Made by a program: the position numbers and the translations under genes
Source: Tepidamorphus sp.
Lineage (GTDB): Bacteria; Pseudomonadota; Alphaproteobacteria; Rhizobiales; Tepidamorphaceae
DNA: 64,000 nucleotides
Direction: 5' to 3'
Assembly: GCA_028280885.1 (NCBI GenBank)
Contig: JANQKY010000046.1
Span: forward strand, 1 to 64,000
Shown: positions 51,005-62,044 of the stretch, in pieces
Position numbering within the stretch: position 1 is the stretch's first letter
Layout: every line of letters starts with the position of its first letter
Notes under the pieces: generated by a model
The model's database searches: none
Told to the model about the DNA's origin: nothing
Seen by the model: the letters and a program-made list of their open reading frames with translations, nothing else

Positions 51005-51192
51005 TTCAATCTTGTCGTTGAGACAGGACGGCCAGTGCCGCCTCGGTCCTAAGGGTGGATAAATGCCGCCATTCGTTGGGCGACCACGATGCGGCACAGG
51101 CGACTTTACGGAATTAAGGCGTCGCTCGAAACCGCTTTTACCGAGAGTCCCGGCCAAAAGGGCCGAAAAATCAGGCGTAAGTTGTATAGACC

Positions 51193-52833
51193 CTACTTCC
51201 CCTCTTTGTTAGCCGAATACCTAAAAAATCCGCCAACGGCCAGCGCCAGCAACAGCCCCGACAGCAACAGACCGCCACTCTTACGGAAGCGTGTCGTCGG
51301 CAGATTGCCCGGCAGAGTGGAATCAATGACGCCGCGTACGTCAAGACCAAGCCGGGAAACAATTCGGCCATAGGGATCGACGACCGCGGATATGCCGTTA
51401 TTGGCCGCGCGCACCAGCGGCAGCCCCTCTTCCACCGCCCGCAGCCGGGCCTGCCTGAGATGCTGCCAGGGGCCGGGACTGTCGCCGAACCAGGCGTCGT
51501 TGGTGACGTTGAGGATCCAGTCGGGCCGTGTGTCCATGTCGATGAAGGCGCCGGTGAAGATCGCCTCGTAGCAGACGAGCGGCGCGAATGGCGCGATCGT
51601 CCCGGTCGACAGGCTCTTGGGGCCCGGTCCGGCGGAAAAGCCGCCGATGACATTCGTCAGCTGGCGCAGGCCGACGGATTCCAGCAGCGACTGGAAGGGC
51701 AGGAATTCACCGAAGGGCACCAGCCAGGCCTTGTCGTAGATGTCCAGGATGGCGCCCTGGTGATCGATGAGCATCACCGAATTGTAGATCCGCGCGACGC
51801 CCTCCCCCGCTTGCGACTTCTCGTCTTGCGGGTCGGTCGCGTCGCGCTCGAGCCGCTGCATGCCGGTGATCAGGGTGGTTTCCGGCGGCAGCAGGGCGGC
51901 GATGGCGGGCAGGGCGCCGGGTTCGAAATCGAACAGGAACGGCAGCGCCGATTCCGGCCAGATCAGCATGTCGACACCGCCGATCCCGGCGGTCTCCGGC
52001 GAGGACGAGGTATCGCTGAGCGTCAGGTAATCGGCGAAGATGCGATTGCGGTTTTCCGGCTGCCACTTCTCCGCCTGAGGGATCGCCGGCTGCACGATGC
52101 GCAGGGTGAGGCCGGTGCCGGCAACCCGTTCAGTGACCGGTCCAGCCTGGGACAGGCGCAGTGCGCCGTAGCCGGCGACAGCCACAAACAGCACGAGGCC
52201 GAGCGCGGGAACGCAGAGCCGGGCGCGCCGGCTGCCGCCGCCCGACAGCGCCGCGGGGCTTGCGAAGATGAACAGGGTCAGGACGGTCAGCCCGTTGATG
52301 CCGAACAGCGAGGCCGATTGCATCAGCACCGGCGACCCGGTGAGCGCGTAGCCGAAGGCATTCCAGGGAAAGCCGGTCAGCACCGCGCCGCGCGCCAGTT
52401 CGCCTAAGCTCAGGAACAGGGCGAGGATGAAGATGCGCTGCGGGCCGTTGCGCCAGACCAGCCGCGCGAGCCCGGCGGCCAGGGCCGGAAACAGCGCCAG
52501 GCCGCCCGGCAGGACGACGATCGCGATCGGCAGCATCCAGCCGAACACGTCGGCCTCGACCAGGAAGGCCGCGCCGATCCACCACAATCCGGCCAGGAAA
52601 TAGCCGAAGCCGAAGGCCCAGCCGACGGCGATCGCGGCACCGATCCGGGAGCGGCGCTGCGGACCGACCGTCCCGTCGATCAGCCAGACCAGGACCGGCA
52701 GGGTGATCAGCAGGACCGGAAACAGGTCGTAGGGCGGCATGGCCAGCGCCGAGGCCGCGCCGGCAAGGAAGGCGAGCAGCAGTCGCCGCCATCCCCACAG
52801 GACGATGATGCGGCTTGCGACGGCGTCAATCAC
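51193..52833 (-). CDS. lnt: Apolipoprotein N-acyltransferase
   Basis: Adds the third acyl chain to lipoproteins at the inner membrane. The 546 residues have about eight transmembrane helices and a nitrilase domain with the catalytic triad: Glu in IWPESALPF, Lys in IYDKAWLVPFGEF, Cys in APLVCYEAIF. The start is GTG at 52833. A 13 bp tandem duplication AATCACGAGCAGT (52828-52853) covers it, and no good ribosome binding site is visible. Confidence 0.95.
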   Translation of the reverse strand: MIDAVASRIIVLWGWRRLLLAFLAGAASALAMPPYDLFPVLLITLPVLVWLIDGTVGPQRRSRIGAAIAVGWAFGFGYFLAGLWWIGAAFLVEADVFGWMLPIAIVVLPGGLALFPALAAGLARLVWRNGPQRIFILALFLSLGELARGAVLTGFPWNAFGYALTGSPVLMQSASLFGINGLTVLTLFIFASPAALSGGGSRRARLCVPALGLVLFVAVAGYGALRLSQAGPVTERVAGTGLTLRIVQPAIPQAEKWQPENRNRIFADYLTLSDTSSSPETAGIGGVDMLIWPESALPFLFDFEPGALPAIAALLPPETTLITGMQRLERDATDPQDEKSQAGEGVARIYNSVMLIDHQGAILDIYDKAWLVPFGEFLPFQSLLESVGLRQLTNVIGGFSAGPGPKSLSTGTIAPFAPLVCYEAIFTGAFIDMDTRPDWILNVTNDAWFGDSPGPWQHLRQARLRAVEEGLPLVRAANNGISAVVDPYGRIVSRLGLDVRGVIDSTLPGNLPTTRFRKSGGLLLSGLLLALAVGGFFRYSANKEGK

Positions 52834-52853
52834 GAGCAGTAATCACGAGCAGT
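52828..52853. repeat. 13 bp tandem duplication at the lnt start
   Basis: AATCACGAGCAGT at 52828-52840 is repeated at 52841-52853 without mismatch. The first copy contains the GTG start codon of lnt on the minus strand. Confidence 0.8.
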
Positions 52854-53066
52854 CCGGCGCCAAGGATCCCTCCCGCGGGCTCAATCCCGTTCGCAGGGCC
52901 GCGGCCGATCGGGCGACCGCGGGCCTGCGGCGCGAATCGCCTTTTTTCGCGCGCCTGTCCTTTTGCCCTGTCGGCCGACCGCCCGCAAGTCGGGGCCGTT
53001 CGGCCCGCCGTGTCGGACCATGCGTCAGGTCAGCGTGTCGGGCCAGTTCGCCGGGGTGCTTCGTGG

Positions 53067-54269
53067 TCAGGCCGCGTCGGTGCGGTTTCCCGATGGCTTG
53101 GGGTCGGATTTCGCCGCCGGCGGCGCCTTCGAATCGGTCGTCTCGCCCGCCTTGGCCGTCACCGGCCGGACGATCCTGGGCTTGGCGGCATCCGTCGCGC
53201 CAGGGGTCGGGGATGGGGCTGCGGCGGGGCTTGCGGCCGGGGCCGCCTCCGGCCGCGCGGCCTCGGTCCGGTCGCGACGGACACCGCGCTGCGGGGCGGC
53301 GCCGCGCCTGTGAATGCGGACCCGCTTGATGCGGCGCGGATCGGCATCGAGGATCTCGAACTCGTAGCCGCCCGGGAAGGGGATCAGCTCGCCGCGCACG
53401 GGCACATGGCCGGCGCGGTTGAACACCAGGCCGCCGAGCGTGTCGATTTCCTCGACGAGATCGCCGATCTCGAGTTCCGCGCCGAGGACTGCGCCCACTT
53501 CCTCGATCGGCGCGCGGGCATCGGCGATGAAGCCGCCATCGCCGCTCGGCACGATCATCGGGGCGGACGCCTCGTCGTGCTCGTCCTCGATCTCGCCGAC
53601 GATCTCCTCGACCAGGTCCTCGATCGAGGCGAGCCCGTCGGTGCCGCCATATTCGTCGACGATGATCGCCATGTGGATGCGGGTCGCCTGCATCTTCACG
53701 AGCAGGTCGACCGCCGGCATCGAGGGCGGCACATAGAGCACCTCGCGCACCAGGCCGGCCTCCTCGAGCGTCATCTTGAGCGGCACGCCGCGCAGGTCGA
53801 GGCGGCCCGGCGGCTTGGCGCGGCGGCGCTTCATTTCCTCGTCGGTGAGCAGCGAGTTCTCGGTCATCCAGCCGAGCAGGTCCTTGATGTGGACCATGCC
53901 GGCGGGCTCGTCGAGCGTGTCGCGATAGACCGGCAGGCGCGAATGGCCGGCGGCGCGGAACTCCTTGATCAGATCGGCGATGCCGACATTGATCTCGACC
54001 GCGTCGATATCGGCGCGCGGCACCATGACGTCGTCGACGCGCAGGTCGCGCAAGCCGAGCACGTTGCGCAGCATCGAGCGTTCCTTGGCCGAGAACGGGT
54101 CGGCCGTGACCTCCACGTCCTCGTCAAGGGCGCCCTCCAGGCTTTCGCGCAACGACGAGGACGGCCGGCCGGTGAAGGCCGCGCGCAGGCGGGCGAGCAG
54201 GGACCCGTTGCCGTTCGATCGTCCGTTTCGCGCAGCCGGTTCGGATTGGGATTGCGGGTCGTCGGTCAT
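53067..54269 (-). CDS. CorC/HlyC-type hemolysin-family CBS protein
   Basis: A 400-residue cytosolic member of the TlyC/CorC family, without the DUF21 membrane domain. Two CBS motifs ([28 protein letters not shown] and [31 protein letters not shown]) precede the CorC_HlyC C-terminal domain ([36 protein letters not shown]). A disordered Ala/Pro-rich tail of about 80 residues follows. The ATG at 54269 is chosen. Role in magnesium and cobalt efflux is a family inference. It is next to ybeY, the usual place. Confidence 0.9.
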   Translation of the reverse strand: MTDDPQSQSEPAARNGRSNGNGSLLARLRAAFTGRPSSSLRESLEGALDEDVEVTADPFSAKERSMLRNVLGLRDLRVDDVMVPRADIDAVEINVGIADLIKEFRAAGHSRLPVYRDTLDEPAGMVHIKDLLGWMTENSLLTDEEMKRRRAKPPGRLDLRGVPLKMTLEEAGLVREVLYVPPSMPAVDLLVKMQATRIHMAIIVDEYGGTDGLASIEDLVEEIVGEIEDEHDEASAPMIVPSGDGGFIADARAPIEEVGAVLGAELEIGDLVEEIDTLGGLVFNRAGHVPVRGELIPFPGGYEFEILDADPRRIKRVRIHRRGAAPQRGVRRDRTEAARPEAAPAASPAAAPSPTPGATDAAKPRIVRPVTAKAGETTDSKAPPAAKSDPKPSGNRTDAA

Positions 54270-54270
54270 G

Positions 54271-54810
54271 TCAGGGTTTGAGACAGGCCAGTGGCGGACG
54301 GGCAGTGGCGGACGGGGCAGTGGCGGCCTCGCCGGCCGGCCGATAGGGATCGTCGATGCCCAAATCCGCCAGAATATCGATTTCCAATCGCTCCATATGC
54401 TGGGCTTCACTATCCGATATATGGTCGTATCCAAGCAAATGAAGGATACCGTGAATGGTGAGATGGTTAAAATGGTCGCCTGGCGCCTTGCCATCCCGCG
54501 CCGCTTCCGCCCGCAGCGTCCCGGCCGCCAGGATCACGTCCCCGAGATAGGCGCCTGCCTTTGCGTCCGGGTCCGGGTCTCCGGACGGGAAGGATAGCAC
54601 ATTCGTCGGCTTGTCCTGATTGCGGAACCGGCCGTTCAAACCGCGCACGAAGGCGTCATCGGCAAGTACCAGCGTCAGCGTTCCGGCAACCTCCGGCAGC
54701 CGCGCCGACAGCGCCGCTGCGATCGCCGGCAGCCGTCCGGCCGGATCGATCGCGCCCCAGTCGCCGGCCTCCTCGACGAGATCGATCATGATCGCACGGT
54801 CGGGTGCCAT
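54271..54810 (-). CDS. ybeY: Endoribonuclease YbeY
   Basis: A zinc-dependent endoribonuclease for 16S rRNA 3' end maturation. The zinc motif H-x3-H-x5-H is intact: HLTIHGILHLLGYDH. VLSFPSGDPDP and YLGDVILAA precede it. The 179 residues are normal; ATGs at 54810 and 54789 are both possible. The C terminus contains repeats of the 14 bp CAGTGGCGGACGGG type. It follows phoH by 5 bp. Confidence 0.95.
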   Translation of the reverse strand: MAPDRAIMIDLVEEAGDWGAIDPAGRLPAIAAALSARLPEVAGTLTLVLADDAFVRGLNGRFRNQDKPTNVLSFPSGDPDPDAKAGAYLGDVILAAGTLRAEAARDGKAPGDHFNHLTIHGILHLLGYDHISDSEAQHMERLEIDILADLGIDDPYRPAGEAATAPSATARPPLACLKP

Positions 54811-54815
54811 CGCGC

Positions 54816-55873
54816 TTAAATCCCGTCCTTCGCGCCGCCCGGCCCCGGCGCCGCCTCGGCCGCCTCATAGGCCCTGACGATGCGCTGGACGAGCGGATTG
54901 CGGACGACGTCCGCCTCGCCAAAGGCGACCTGGGCGATGCCCTCGACATCGCTTAGAAGCCGTGTCGCCTCGCTCAGGCCCGATTTCTGGCCGGGCGGCA
55001 GGTCGACCTGGCTCGGGTCGCCGGTGATGATCATCTTCGAGCCGTCGCCGAGCCGCGTCAGGAACATCTTCATCTGCATCGGCGTGCAGTTCTGCGCCTC
55101 GTCGAGAATGACGGCGGAATGGGCCAGCGTGCGGCCGCGCATGAAGGCGAGCGGGGCGATCTCGAACACGCCGGTCTGCAGGCCTTTCTCGACCCGTTCG
55201 GCCGGCATCATGTCGTAGAGCGCATCATAGAGCGGGCGCAGATAGGGATCGACCTTCTCGCGCATGTCGCCGGGCAGGAAGCCGAGCCGCTCGCCGGCCT
55301 CGACGGCGGGCCGCGACAGGATCACCCGGTCGACCTGGCCGCGCTCGAGCAGGGAGGCGGCAAAGGCGACCGCCAGATAGGTCTTGCCGGTGCCGGCCGG
55401 ACCGATCGCGAAAACCAGGTCGTTGTCGGCGAGCGCCCGCATGTAGCGGTCCTGGCGCGGCGTGCGCGCGGTTACCGTACGCTTGCGGGTGGAGACCTGG
55501 GCGAGCGCCGACAGGCCGGGCAGGTTGTCCTGATAGTCCGGCGGCGTGGTCGCCACCCGGATCGCGCCGTCGACATCGCCGAGCGTGATCTGCTGGCCAC
55601 GGACGAGCCGCTGATAGAGGCTTTCGAGCACCTCGGCGGCGTCCTCGCAGGCCTGGGCCGTGCCGCGCAGCGTCACGTGGTTGCCGCGCGCGCTCGCCTC
55701 GACGCCGAGCCGCTGCTCGATCAGCGCCAGGTTCTGGTCGTACTGGCCGTAGAGATCGCTGGCGAGCCGGTTGTCCTCAAACGACAGGACGCGCGCGCCG
55801 GCCGCGTCGCGGCCTGCCGATCCGGCCCCGGATCCTGTCTTGGCCGAACCGGCGATGTCGGCCGGAGCATCCG

Positions 55874-55877
<4 letters not shown>
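54816..55877 (-). CDS. phoH: PhoH-family ATPase
   Basis: A P-loop ATPase of the PhoH/YbeZ group, often cotranscribed with ybeY and linked to rRNA maturation. The 353 residues show a KH-like N-terminal part ([21 protein letters not shown]), Walker [18 protein letters not shown] and Walker [24 protein letters not shown]. The order miaB-phoH-ybeY-corC is typical. It overlaps miaB by 4 bp. Confidence 0.96.
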
Positions 55878-57268
<1,391 letters not shown>

Positions 57269-57428
57269 CGTCTGGCGCAATACCCGTTCATCTCGGCGTT
57301 ATACAGTATCGCATACGGGGTCGCATACAGGGCCGCCCGCCGGCGCGGAAGCAATTCCCGGCGCCGTCCGGCCCGTTGAAGTGACCCCTACACGGCACGA
57401 TTACGACAGTTTTGAGCATCGACGTTCC

Positions 57429-58370
57429 TTAGCCTGTTTCCGGCTTGGCGGAAAGGGCCGTTCTCGCGTGTCCGGTCGCAACGTTTCCGGTCCCAACGGT
57501 TCCGGCACCCGCCGGTCCGGCATCGGCCTGCCTCGCGGGGGGCAGCGCCTGCGCCCAGGCGTTGCCGCGGCCGGTCAGGGTCGGGATCGCCATGCCGCGC
57601 ACCGACCGCTCGGCGTCGCGGGCGACCCGCTTGCGTCCGCCGGCATCGGTGAGCGCAAGCGGGTCGCCGAAGGACACCGTGACGTCGATCGAGCCGGCGC
57701 GCAGAAGCCGCCACAGATGCGGTCCCAGATCGATATCGCCATGCCAGGCGACGATCGGGCGGTGCTGCCGGCCCATCGGCAGGCCGTTGAGCCGGATATA
57801 GGCCAGCGCCACCGGCTGCACGTAAACCGGCCCTGCCGCCATCTCCGCCCCATCCGCGTCCGATCCGCGTACCAGGTCCTGGGCGACGCCCAGGAGCGCG
57901 CTGCGGAACGGCAGCACGTCGTTGCCGTCGCTCGACGTGCCCTCGGCGAACAGCACCATGACGTCGCCGGCATTGAGCCGCGTGGCGATCTCGCTGTTCA
58001 CCCGGGCGGTCGCCGAGCGCCGTTCCCGGTCGACGAAGACCGAGCGCTGCAGCTTGGCCAGCCAGCCGAAGACCGGCCACCCGGCAACCTCGCGCTTGGC
58101 GATGAAGGAGACCGGGGCGACCGACGACAGCACGTTGATGTCGAGCCAGGAGACGTGGTTTGCGGCGATCAGCAGCGGCCGCTCCTCGGCGAGCGCCCCT
58201 TCGACGCTGACCCGCACGCCGATCAGCCGGCACACGAAGCCGTGCCACCAGACCGGCAGCGATTTCGCCGCGCGCGCGCCGGTCAGCACGAACAGGAGCT
58301 GCAGCACCATCAGCGGCGCCGTCACGATGACGAGCACGCAGATGATGAAGAGGGCGCGTAAGGTCTGCAT
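57429..58370 (-). CDS. plsC: 1-acyl-sn-glycerol-3-phosphate acyltransferase
   Basis: Makes phosphatidic acid from lysophosphatidic acid at the inner membrane. The 313 residues contain an N-terminal membrane helix (LFIICVLVIVTAPLMVLQLLFVLTG), the HX4D motif ANHVSWLDINVL, the FIAKREVAGWPVFGWL segment, FVDRERR and the FAEGTSSDG motif. The C-terminal 60 residues are less conserved and rich in Ala and Gly. It lies 10 bp after fur. Confidence 0.93.
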   Translation of the reverse strand: MQTLRALFIICVLVIVTAPLMVLQLLFVLTGARAAKSLPVWWHGFVCRLIGVRVSVEGALAEERPLLIAANHVSWLDINVLSSVAPVSFIAKREVAGWPVFGWLAKLQRSVFVDRERRSATARVNSEIATRLNAGDVMVLFAEGTSSDGNDVLPFRSALLGVAQDLVRGSDADGAEMAAGPVYVQPVALAYIRLNGLPMGRQHRPIVAWHGDIDLGPHLWRLLRAGSIDVTVSFGDPLALTDAGGRKRVARDAERSVRGMAIPTLTGRGNAWAQALPPARQADAGPAGAGTVGTGNVATGHARTALSAKPETG

Positions 58371-58380
58371 GTTCCAGGGC

Positions 58381-58809
58381 CTACCGCTCGTCCTCGCTGA
58401 TCGGCACGCCGTAGAGCTCGAGCCGGTGATCGACCAGGCGGAATCCGAATTTGCGGGCGATCGCCTCCTGCAGCCGTTCGATTTCCTCGTCGCGGAACTC
58501 GATGACCTTGCCGGTCTTCAGGTCGATCAGGTGATCGTGATGGGTCTCGGGCACCTGCTCGTAGCGCGACCGGCCATCGCCGAATTCGTGCCGGGCGATG
58601 ATGCCGGCATCCTCGAGCAGCTTCACCGTGCGATAGACCGTGGAAATCGAGATCTTCGGGTCGATCGCGACCGAGCGCCGATACAGTTCCTCGACATCCG
58701 GATGGTCGGCGGACTCCGAGAGGACGCGGGCAATCACCCGGCGCTGCTCGGTCATCCGCATGCCACGTCGCTGGCATTGCTGTTCGATATGGCTGTCGGT
58801 GTCTGTCAT
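58381..58809 (-). CDS. fur: Fur-family metal-responsive regulator (Fur/Mur)
   Basis: A 142-residue Fur-family repressor. The winged helix is RMTEQRRVIARVLSESADHPDVEELYRR and STVYRTVKLLEDAGII, and the metal-binding H-x-H motif is THHDHLIDLKTGKVIEF. In Hyphomicrobiales with Irr, this orthologue usually senses manganese (Mur) rather than iron. The ATG at 58809 is preferred. It lies between rimI and plsC, the usual place. Confidence 0.93.
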   Translation of the reverse strand: MTDTDSHIEQQCQRRGMRMTEQRRVIARVLSESADHPDVEELYRRSVAIDPKISISTVYRTVKLLEDAGIIARHEFGDGRSRYEQVPETHHDHLIDLKTGKVIEFRDEEIERLQEAIARKFGFRLVDHRLELYGVPISEDER

Positions 58810-58840
58810 GCGCGCCGGGATCCCCAAGATCGCCCTCAGT

Positions 58841-59356
58841 CTAGTGTTTCTTTATGCGAATCGAAACCGGGTCCGTCAGGTCCCGGTCGCCGGGCCGGGC
58901 ACCGGTCCAGGTCATCAGCACGGCATCGATGCGTCCCGCCGGCCGGCTGTAGTAGCCGGCGCGGCGGCCGCTCCGGCAGAAACCCGTCCGTCGATAGAGC
59001 CGCAGGGCCGGCGCGTTGTCGGCGGCGACCTCCAGATGGACGGATGTCGCACCCCGCCGCGCCGCCTCGGCAAGACCGGCCGCCAGCAGGCCCTCGCCGA
59101 TGCCGCGCCGGCGCCAGGTGGCTGCGACCGCGATCGTCAAAAGCTCCGCTTCATCGGCGACGACCCGGATCAGCAGCACGCCGGCAAGGCTCCCGTCTTC
59201 GGCAAAGGCGCCGAGCGCCACCACCCGTTCGTCGGCGCCATAGCGGGCCCAGTCCGACGCGCTCCAGGCCTCGCCAAGGCTTTCGCGATGCAGCCGCGCG
59301 GCCGCATCCGAATGCGCCGGCATCAGGCGCGCGATCCTGTCCGCAACCGGGATCAT
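58841..59356 (-). CDS. rimI: GNAT acetyltransferase, RimI-like
   Basis: A 171-residue Gcn5-type N-acetyltransferase with ATWRRRGIGEGLLAAGLAEAARRGATSVHLEVAADNAPALRLY, the acetyl-CoA-binding motif A and the following helix. Its position beside tsaB supports RimI, which acetylates ribosomal protein S18. The start overlaps the tsaB stop by 4 bp. Confidence 0.9.
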   Translation of the reverse strand: MIPVADRIARLMPAHSDAAARLHRESLGEAWSASDWARYGADERVVALGAFAEDGSLAGVLLIRVVADEAELLTIAVAATWRRRGIGEGLLAAGLAEAARRGATSVHLEVAADNAPALRLYRRTGFCRSGRRAGYYSRPAGRIDAVLMTWTGARPGDRDLTDPVSIRIKKH

Positions 59357-60045
59357 CGCCGCGCGATGCGCTTGCCGGCCTGCGGCTTTGCGTCGGCCGG
59401 GCGCAGGTAGAGCGGTTCGGGCCGCGTATCGGCCGGGTAATCATGGGCCAGTTCGGCGATCGCCACCGGATCGGGCGCCGGGGGCACATCGAGGACCGTC
59501 AGCGCACGGCCGCGCGCGGCTGCCTGCGCCTGCACCGCTTGCGCCGCCGATCCGCAGACCGCCGCGACCCGCGCTTCCAGACCGTCGAGCAGATCGGGAA
59601 TGGCGATCGCGCGGGCCTCCGACAGCGGTTCACGACCGAGAAACGACTGGGCGTAGACCTCTTCCCGGCGGGCATCGAGGGCGACGAGGACGGGCTCGCC
59701 CGTGCCGCCGCGCGCCGTTTCGGCGAAGGCCTGAAGCGTCGTGACGCCGACCGCCGGCCTGCCGGTCGCAACCGCCAGGCCGCGTATGGCGGCGACGCCG
59801 ACGCGGACGCCGGTGAAGGTGCCCGGCCCGATGGTCACGGCGAAGCGGCCGATATCGCGATAGGCAAGGCCGGCGTCTTCCATCGCCGCTTGAAGCATCG
59901 GCATCAGCGCCTCGGCATGGCCGCGCTGCATCGGCTCGGATCGCGTAATCGTCCGCGTTTCGGTCAGGATCGCGACCGAACAGGCCGAAAGCGCTGTATC
60001 CACTGCCAGAACAGGGGCGGGGTTGGTGGGCGTTGGGTTGCTCAT
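59353..60045 (-). CDS. tsaB: TsaB, tRNA threonylcarbamoyladenosine biosynthesis protein
   Basis: Partner of TsaD and TsaE in t6A37 synthesis. The 230-residue ASKHA-fold protein starts VLAVDTALSACSVAIL and contains GHAEALMPMLQAAM and FAVTIGPGTFTGVRVGVAAIRGLA, the TsaB signatures. tsaD and tsaE are not in this window. It overlaps rimI. Confidence 0.95.
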   Translation of the reverse strand: MSNPTPTNPAPVLAVDTALSACSVAILTETRTITRSEPMQRGHAEALMPMLQAAMEDAGLAYRDIGRFAVTIGPGTFTGVRVGVAAIRGLAVATGRPAVGVTTLQAFAETARGGTGEPVLVALDARREEVYAQSFLGREPLSEARAIAIPDLLDGLEARVAAVCGSAAQAVQAQAAARGRALTVLDVPPAPDPVAIAELAHDYPADTRPEPLYLRPADAKPQAGKRIARR

Positions 60046-60131
60046 TCACAATCGCGCGGGCACGAGGGTCGACCTGCGCCCGTCTAAACCAGACGGCCGG
60101 CGATTGGAAAGCCTGATCTGTGGGGACCCGT

Positions 60132-60686
60132 TCAGACGGGCCGCACTTCCTGGACGTCCGGGATGAAGTGGCGCAGCAGGTTCTCGATGCCATGCTTGAG
60201 CGTCGCCGTCGAGCTCGGGCAGCCGGCGCAGGCGCCGCGCATGTGCAGGAAGACGATGCCGTCGCGATAGCCCTGGAAGACGATGTCGCCGCCGTCGGTT
60301 GCGACGGCGGGCCGGACGCGGGTGTCGATCAGTTCCTTGATGGTGGCGACGGTGGGCGCGTCGGCCTCGTCGAAGAACTCCTCGCCGCCGGACACCTCCA
60401 TGCCGCCCTGGATGAGCGGTTCGCCGGACATGTAGTGTTCCATGATGGCGCCGAGGATCGCCGGCTTGAGCTGCTGCCAGTCGCCGTCGTCCTTGGTGAC
60501 GGCGATGAAATCGGCGCCATAGAACACGCCGGTGACGTTGGCGATCTGGAACAGCCGCCGCGCCAGCGGCGACTCCGCCGCCTCGTCGGGCGAACGCAGG
60601 TCGAGCGTATCGCCGGGCAGGACGTCGCGGCCGGGAATGAATTTCAGGGTCGCCGGGTTCGGGGTCGCCTCGGTCTGGATAAACAT
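60132..60686 (-). CDS. NifU-like Fe-S scaffold protein (Nfu)
   Basis: A 184-residue Fe-S carrier. The Nfu_N domain (MFIQTEATPNPATLKFIPGRDVL) is followed by the NifU C-terminal domain with the cluster motif C-x2-C (MRGACAGCPSSTATL). This two-domain form is the bacterial and mitochondrial Nfu1 type. The ATG at 60686 is certain from the conserved start. The stop codon lies in a hairpin CCCGT-TCAG-ACGGG (60127-60140). Confidence 0.94.
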   Translation of the reverse strand: MFIQTEATPNPATLKFIPGRDVLPGDTLDLRSPDEAAESPLARRLFQIANVTGVFYGADFIAVTKDDGDWQQLKPAILGAIMEHYMSGEPLIQGGMEVSGGEEFFDEADAPTVATIKELIDTRVRPAVATDGGDIVFQGYRDGIVFLHMRGACAGCPSSTATLKHGIENLLRHFIPDVQEVRPV

Positions 60687-60844
60687 CGGATCCCTTTGAT
60701 CAGTACGTGTGGCGTTCCGCATCGTCGCAGAAGGCGGGCTTCGACGACATTCCCCAATATAGGGCGCATTCAGGCCAAACAAGCCCTGTTTTGGAATCAC
60801 TCCAATGGGATAGCCGCGGCTATGTCGGCGCCGGCTTCACCGCC

Positions 60845-61252
60845 GAAGGGACTCCGAACCACCCGGGCTCTCCGATCCCGGACAATCGCTGTCGCGATTT
60901 CCGGGATGACGAGGGAGAGGATTATGTCCCTGGTATCACCCTCCGGGTGTCATTGCCGGGCTTGTCCCACTACTGCCCGGTTCAGCAAGACCGGGTTTTG
61001 ATTTGTGGCCGGTGACCGACAGCAAGCGCAGACGCGCCCTCACCCCGGCCCTGCGGGCCGACCCTCTCCCGCGGAGGGGGAGAGGGTGCGAGTGCATCTG
61101 AGAGGTCGTGCGGCGGACGCCACCGCCAGCGGACAGAAAACGCCGATACCGCCAATGATGTCGGTGCCGCCATGCCCGGTCCGTCCAACGCGCTCTTTCC
61201 CTCTCCCCCTTGGCGGGAGAGGGTCGGCCCGCAGGGCCGGGTGAGGGCGCGT
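60845..61252. repeat. Repeat block B, A and inverted C between nfu and usp genes
   Basis: No gene is supported between 60687 and 61337. A family B copy is at 60845-60930 and a partial family A copy at 60948-61000. Family C copies face each other at 61031-61087 and 61194-61252, with GACGCGCCCTCACC at one end and GGTGAGGGCGCGTC at the other, so they form a long inverted repeat with an arm of about 55 bp and a spacer of about 105 bp. Confidence 0.75.
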
Positions 61253-61337
61253 CAACACCAGCGCCGAGGCGAGCCAGAAGGATGCTGGAGGGGACGTGTT
61301 CAAGGACATCCGCGCCCCTCTGACAGTCCATCCGGGC

Positions 61338-61832
61338 CTATGTCACCGCCTGGATTTCGTCGTCGGACATGGAGCCGGGCACCACGGTGATCGGGATCGG
61401 GAAGCTGCCGGCCGTGCGGGCGACGATCGAGGTGATCAGCGGGCCGGGCCCTTCCTTGCCGGTGCCGGCGGCCAGCACGAGGATCGCGATGTCCTCGTCC
61501 TCCATGATCAGCTTGAGAACCTCCTCGGACAGGTTGCCCTCGCGAATCACCATTTCCGGCTCGACCTCGGCCCATTGCCGCGCCTTTTCGGCGAAGTCGC
61601 CGAGCACGGTGCGCGCCTCGTCCTGCGCCTCCGCGCGCATGATGGTCTCGACACCGAGCCAGTGCTGGAAATCCCCGGGCTCCGTGACATAGACCATCAC
61701 GAGCTTGCCGCCGGTGCGCTGGGCGCGGCGGCTGGCATAGTAGATGGCGCGATCGCATTCGGGCGATTGATCGATCACGACCAGGAATTTCCGGCGATGG
61801 CCCGGCTCGCTGCTGCGCCGCATTGTGCTCAT
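61338..61832 (-). CDS. Universal stress protein family protein
   Basis: A 164-residue UspA-fold protein: FLVVIDQSPECDRAIYYASRRAQRTGGKLVMVYV, the long helix with EDEDIAILVLAAGTG, and ITSIVARTAGSFPIPITVVPGSM. The C-terminal G-x2-G-x9-G(S/T) ATP signature is partly preserved (LAAGTG, and TAGSFPIPITVV). The ATG at 61832 is preferred; others at 61823 and 61898 are in frame. The role is stress survival by family analogy. Confidence 0.9.
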   Translation of the reverse strand: MSTMRRSSEPGHRRKFLVVIDQSPECDRAIYYASRRAQRTGGKLVMVYVTEPGDFQHWLGVETIMRAEAQDEARTVLGDFAEKARQWAEVEPEMVIREGNLSEEVLKLIMEDEDIAILVLAAGTGKEGPGPLITSIVARTAGSFPIPITVVPGSMSDDEIQAVT

Positions 61833-62044
61833 GGCGCCATGCTGCCATCGCGCGCGGTCTCCGGCAAGCCGCTGATTTGACAGGCTGCGTTGCGGCACGA
61901 GCGTATCGCACGCACATCCCGGAGTTTCGCGATTGTCATTCGCCTTTACCGCCTGTTTAGCGATACGGTCTTAATTGCGGCTTATTCTGCAGCCGAATTG
62001 CGTGTTCGTCGCACGCGGAGTGCCGGCAACCAGGGAGCGGTGCC

